This document shows positions 61,384 through 64,000 of a stretch of DNA of 64,000 nucleotides, piece after piece. The stretch lies in contig LDXJ01000057.1 in assembly GCA_001029295.1 (NCBI GenBank), forward strand, positions 152,502 through 216,501, given 5' to 3'. The notes under the pieces are model-generated. The model was given only the letters and a program-made list of their open reading frames with translations, was not told the origin of the DNA and searched no databases. Each line of letters starts with the position of its first letter. Position 1 is the first letter of the stretch. Source of the DNA: Peptococcaceae bacterium CEB3 (GTDB lineage Bacteria; Bacillota; Desulfitobacteriia; Desulfitobacteriales; Desulfitobacteriaceae). The position numbers and the translations under genes are program-made.

Positions 61384-61557
61384 TCAGCGCATTAGGTTAC
61401 GTTCCGCGATTTGGATGGCCGCCTTGACCATGTTACCGCAGTTCCGGGCTGAAACCCCGCCGAATCCCTCTTTTTGCACCGTGTCGGCAAAGCCCAGTTC
61501 ACGGGCAATTTCCTGTTTTAGGGCAGGCGACATTGTGCTTTTGTTGCGTCTGGCCAT
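61384..61557 (-). CDS. alpha/beta-type small acid-soluble spore protein
   Basis: A 57-residue protein on the minus strand, starting MARRNKSTMSPALKQEIARE. LGFADTVQKEGFGGVSARNCG and the final MVKAAIQIAERNL helix follow. This is the two-helix layout of alpha/beta SASPs, with the germination-protease site near E-[IL]-A. The proteins coat spore DNA and protect it from UV. AAGGAGG is six bases before the ATG. It would be made in the forespore, presumably from a sigma-G promoter that I could not place with confidence. Confidence 0.9.
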   Translation of the reverse strand: MARRNKSTMSPALKQEIARELGFADTVQKEGFGGVSARNCGNMVKAAIQIAERNLMR

Positions 61558-61816
61558 CTTTTTCCTCCTTCCGCCGGATCGCGTTTTCCTTCATGTTTTG
61601 TTTCGGACCCGGCATTTATAGTGTTGCTCGCTCGAAGTCGAATATGTATCTTGCAGATTTTTTCTGTCAAACAGTGTATTCTTAAGAAGGGAGCAGTCTG
61701 CGCCTCCGAAAAAGGGAAGCAGTCAGCCGCTGCGAACGAGGGACGCGGTGTGTGGTTGCGAACGAGGAGCGCGGTTTGCCGCTCCGAAAAATGACGGTGC
61801 AGGGGGAGTGAGTCGC

Positions 61817-62668
61817 TTGACATTATTATTTGGCACGGCGGGGGTACCGTTGTCGGCAGCGGACCGCTCGAGTCAAGGGGGTATCCGGAAAATTGTAGAA
61901 CTCGGTCTGGGCGCACTGGAACTGGAATTCGTCCAGGGGGTGCATATGGGTGAGGAGAAAGCTCGGCAAATCAAGCAACTGGCGGAAGACACGGGAATTC
62001 GCCTGAGCTGCCATGGCCCCTACTGGATCAACTTCAATTCGCGTGAAGCGGAGAAAGTCGCGGCGAGCCGGGAGCGTCTTCTTCATACGGCCCGAGTGGC
62101 CCGGATGGCCGGAATCGAGGCGGTTGTTTTTCACCCCGCCTTCTATCACGGGGATTCCTCGGAGATAGTGTTCAAACGGATTGTGCAAGAGATGACTAAG
62201 GTAAGGGAGACTTTGACGGCGGAAGGAAATTCGGTGCTGCTGCGGCCGGAAACGACGGGAAAGCCGAGTCAATATGGGGATTTGGAGGAGACGGTGCGCT
62301 TGGCTCAAACTCTACCGGGCGTCTTGCCCTGCATCGATTTCAGCCATCTGCACGCGCGGACAAACGGCAGGCTGAACGGTTATGACGAATTCAGCCGAGT
62401 TTTGGATTTTACGGCGGAGGCACTCGGCGATTCTTGGGTTAAGCGGGCCCATTTTCACATTTCCGGAATCGAATATGGATTGAAGGGTGAGAAACGCCAC
62501 CTGGTGCTCCGGAATTCGGATTTCAACTACCGGGAATTAATGCGAGCCTTGCGCGTGTCAGGGGTCGAGGGGCTGGCTATTTGTGAAAGTCCTAATCTGG
62601 AAGAGGATGCTTTGCTGCTGCAGGAGGCTTACCGGAACGCGGGAGGTGGAAGCCATGATGAATTATAG
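61817..62668 (+). CDS. endonuclease IV-like TIM-barrel protein (AP endonuclease 2 family)
   Basis: A 283-residue protein. FGTAGVPLS at the N terminus, LGLGALELEFVQGVHMG, LSCHGPYWINFNS, VFHPAFYHG, LRPETTGKPSQYG, PCIDFSHLHARTNG and HFHISGIEYG carry the His, Glu and Asp metal ligands of the Nfo-type barrel. It may repair abasic sites or be a sugar-phosphate isomerase relative. The TTG at 61817 is nine bases from GGGGGAG; a GTG at 61808 is in the same frame. The next gene overlaps its end by 14 bases. Confidence 0.82.
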   Translation: MTLLFGTAGVPLSAADRSSQGGIRKIVELGLGALELEFVQGVHMGEEKARQIKQLAEDTGIRLSCHGPYWINFNSREAEKVAASRERLLHTARVARMAGIEAVVFHPAFYHGDSSEIVFKRIVQEMTKVRETLTAEGNSVLLRPETTGKPSQYGDLEETVRLAQTLPGVLPCIDFSHLHARTNGRLNGYDEFSRVLDFTAEALGDSWVKRAHFHISGIEYGLKGEKRHLVLRNSDFNYRELMRALRVSGVEGLAICESPNLEEDALLLQEAYRNAGGGSHDEL

Positions 62669-63263
62669 TGCGGCCCTGGAGAGTGCCTTGGCCCAGTTCA
62701 GGGCTGCTTCTTTAGAGCAGATCGGCAAGTATTCCGGTTATACTCTGGCGGATGACCGGATAGAGGTGGATTTTTTGGGGCACAAAAGCGAAGTGGAACA
62801 CCCGAGTGGCCGGTTTTACCCCGAACCGGCCCCTGAGGGAGATCTGCCGATCTTTGCCCGGATTCTTATTCTGCATTATCTGAGCAGGAGCAGTCCGGTC
62901 CAAGAGCAGGGCCGGCTGATTTCCTACAAGGAAATCCCCGGGGGGAGCATTTACATTCAACCATTTACCAACCGAGCCATCCGTCCGGTGGTTCAAGCCT
63001 TCGGTGACAAGCCGCAAGCTTTATTGGAGGCGGGGCTTAGGTTGGGAGGGAGGGCCGCCGCCTATGGGGACGCGGCGGTAACCATCCCCGTGTTTCCGCG
63101 TATTCCTGTGACCTTGGTTATCTGGGGCGGAGATGATGAATTTCCCGCCAACGCCAATATTCTTTTTGACGCCTCGGCTGCTCACATTCTTCCCGCGGAG
63201 GATTACGCGGTCATGGCGGGCTTCGTCGCGGCTACCCTGCAGAAAATGCCCCAAGGCGGCTGA
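62655..63263 (+). CDS. DUF3786 protein
   Basis: A 202-residue soluble protein. The pattern LEQIGKYSGYTLADDRIEVDFLGHKSEV, ILILHYLSRSSPVQEQGRLISYKEIPGGSIYIQPF and VTLVIWGGDDEFPANANILFDASAAHILPAEDYAVM is typical of DUF3786, found in anaerobes with corrinoid or heme metabolism. Its role is unknown. The ATG at 62655 has GGGAGGTGG upstream. Overlap with the endonuclease IV-like gene suggests coupling. Confidence 0.85.
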   Translation: MMNYSAALESALAQFRAASLEQIGKYSGYTLADDRIEVDFLGHKSEVEHPSGRFYPEPAPEGDLPIFARILILHYLSRSSPVQEQGRLISYKEIPGGSIYIQPFTNRAIRPVVQAFGDKPQALLEAGLRLGGRAAAYGDAAVTIPVFPRIPVTLVIWGGDDEFPANANILFDASAAHILPAEDYAVMAGFVAATLQKMPQGG

Positions 63264-63381
63264 GCAGCCGGCGGCCGGTGGCCGGAGGTGTTTTTAGCGT
63301 GAAAACAATAGAATCGCTGATTACTTAGAGGAAATCTAAAAAAAGGCGGACTAACCCCTTGGAGCAAAAAACGAAAATTTT

Positions 63382-64000
63382 TTAGGCAGGCTTTAGAGTA
63401 GAATCTAAAATATCCGAAGCTTGAACAATCCCTTGTGATATCAACAGACTGACAGCACGCTTCAGGGCTTTCTCCTTTTGCTTGTCGCGCAATTCCACTG
63501 TCATATCGACCTGGTAGAGGTCACAGGGATTGAAAACCTCGCCGGTAGAAAGCATGTGGTAAATTGCTGTGAGGATCATCCTAGCGATGGCGATAATGGC
63601 TCGCTTCTTTCCACGCCTCTTCGCAATGCGCTCATACTTGATTCTGTAGTAAGGGTTGTCCTTCGCTTTGACAGCAGCGTGAGCAACCTGAACGAGGGCG
63701 GGTTTGAGGTAAACCCCAGCTCTCGTGATGCGTACAGATTTCTTTTTGCCGGCAGATTCATTGTTGCCAGGCGTTAAACCCGCCCAGCAACAGAGCCGCT
63801 TGGAGGATGTGAAGTGGGTCATGTCGGTACCAATCTCGGAGATGATCGTGATGGCAGAAGTGCGGTCAACTCCGGGAATGGTACAAAGCAGCTGGATAGC
63901 GTTCTCATAAGGAGCAACAAGCGTATTTAGCATAGTGTCCAGGTGGTTGATGGAATTCTCGACAAACTCAAGATGACTGCGGATCAATCGAGCACGATAC
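63382..64000 (-). mobile_element. IS110-family transposase, C-terminal part
   Basis: The frame runs off the window at its 5' end. The visible 205 or so residues hold the Transposase_20 domain: LLCTIPGVDRTSAITIISEIG, GLTPGNNESAGKKKSVRITRAG with the serine region, and the YERIAKRRGKKRAIIAIARMILTAIYHML helix. IS110 elements use a bridge RNA for target choice. In IS110-group members that RNA lies upstream of the gene, here beyond the window; in IS1111-type members it would lie downstream. The AT-rich bases 63297-63381 form the downstream flank. Confidence 0.88.

Overview
The window looks like a chromosomal segment of an endospore-forming, moderately GC-rich anaerobic Firmicute, probably a clostridium of the Desulfitobacterium/Peptococcaceae/Heliobacteria type. 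The clues are a small acid-soluble spore protein gene, the Firmicute order RNA methyltransferase-rplS-lepB-rbgA-rnhB followed later by yraN and comM, an 11-subunit nuo operon without the NADH module, low-GC-type ribosome binding sites with many GTG/TTG starts, and two sigma-54 promoters. No rRNA, tRNA or CRISPR array was seen.

Layout. (1) 0-4 kb: translation and secretion housekeeping genes. (2) 4-14 kb: nuoABCDHIJKLMN, one tightly packed operon ending in a strong terminator. (3) 14-22.6 kb: a truncated ABC ATPase, a YefM/ParE-type toxin-antitoxin pair, an ECF sigma/anti-sigma pair, a B-box membrane protein, yraN, an OmpR-type two-component system whose kinase carries a repeat-rich insertion inside its PAS region, and comM on the minus strand. 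The usual rnhB-yraN-comM neighbourhood has therefore been opened by about 13.5 kb. (4) 22.6-44.5 kb: an accessory region full of small, AT-richer, decayed or phage-like genes. It holds a frameshifted DUF4829-like gene, a glycosyltransferase tail, a probable type I toxin with antisense RNA, a tnpB with a large internal deletion, fragments of a maturase and a YafQ toxin, and an ISL3 remnant. It also holds two copies of a putative small structured RNA and a decayed second copy of part of comM. Intact islands inside it are a TetR/rifampicin-phosphotransferase-like/MFS cluster, an adaA-ogt-CCG-protein operon, a Crp/Fnr regulator, a COG3910-type ATPase and a methyltransferase.

(5) 44.8-51.6 kb: a sigma-54-dependent regulator, then three palindromic upstream sites, a textbook -24/-12 promoter and an operon of amino acid permease, class III aminotransferase and aldehyde dehydrogenase. 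This is probably an amino-acid or GABA-like catabolic unit. (6) 51.6-58.2 kb: an O-methyltransferase, a TehA/SLAC1-type transporter divergent from a LysR regulator, with 25-bp iterons (DnaA-box-like cores) and 36-bp repeats between them. A ferredoxin, a small membrane protein and an MFS transporter behind a second sigma-54 promoter follow. (7) 58.3-64 kb: a DUF815 ATPase, Hsp20, an NlpC/P60 hydrolase, an alpha/beta-type SASP, an endonuclease IV-like protein, a DUF3786 protein and the C-terminal part of an IS110-family transposase running off the window edge.

All family assignments come from motif and sequence recognition by eye. No database search was run.
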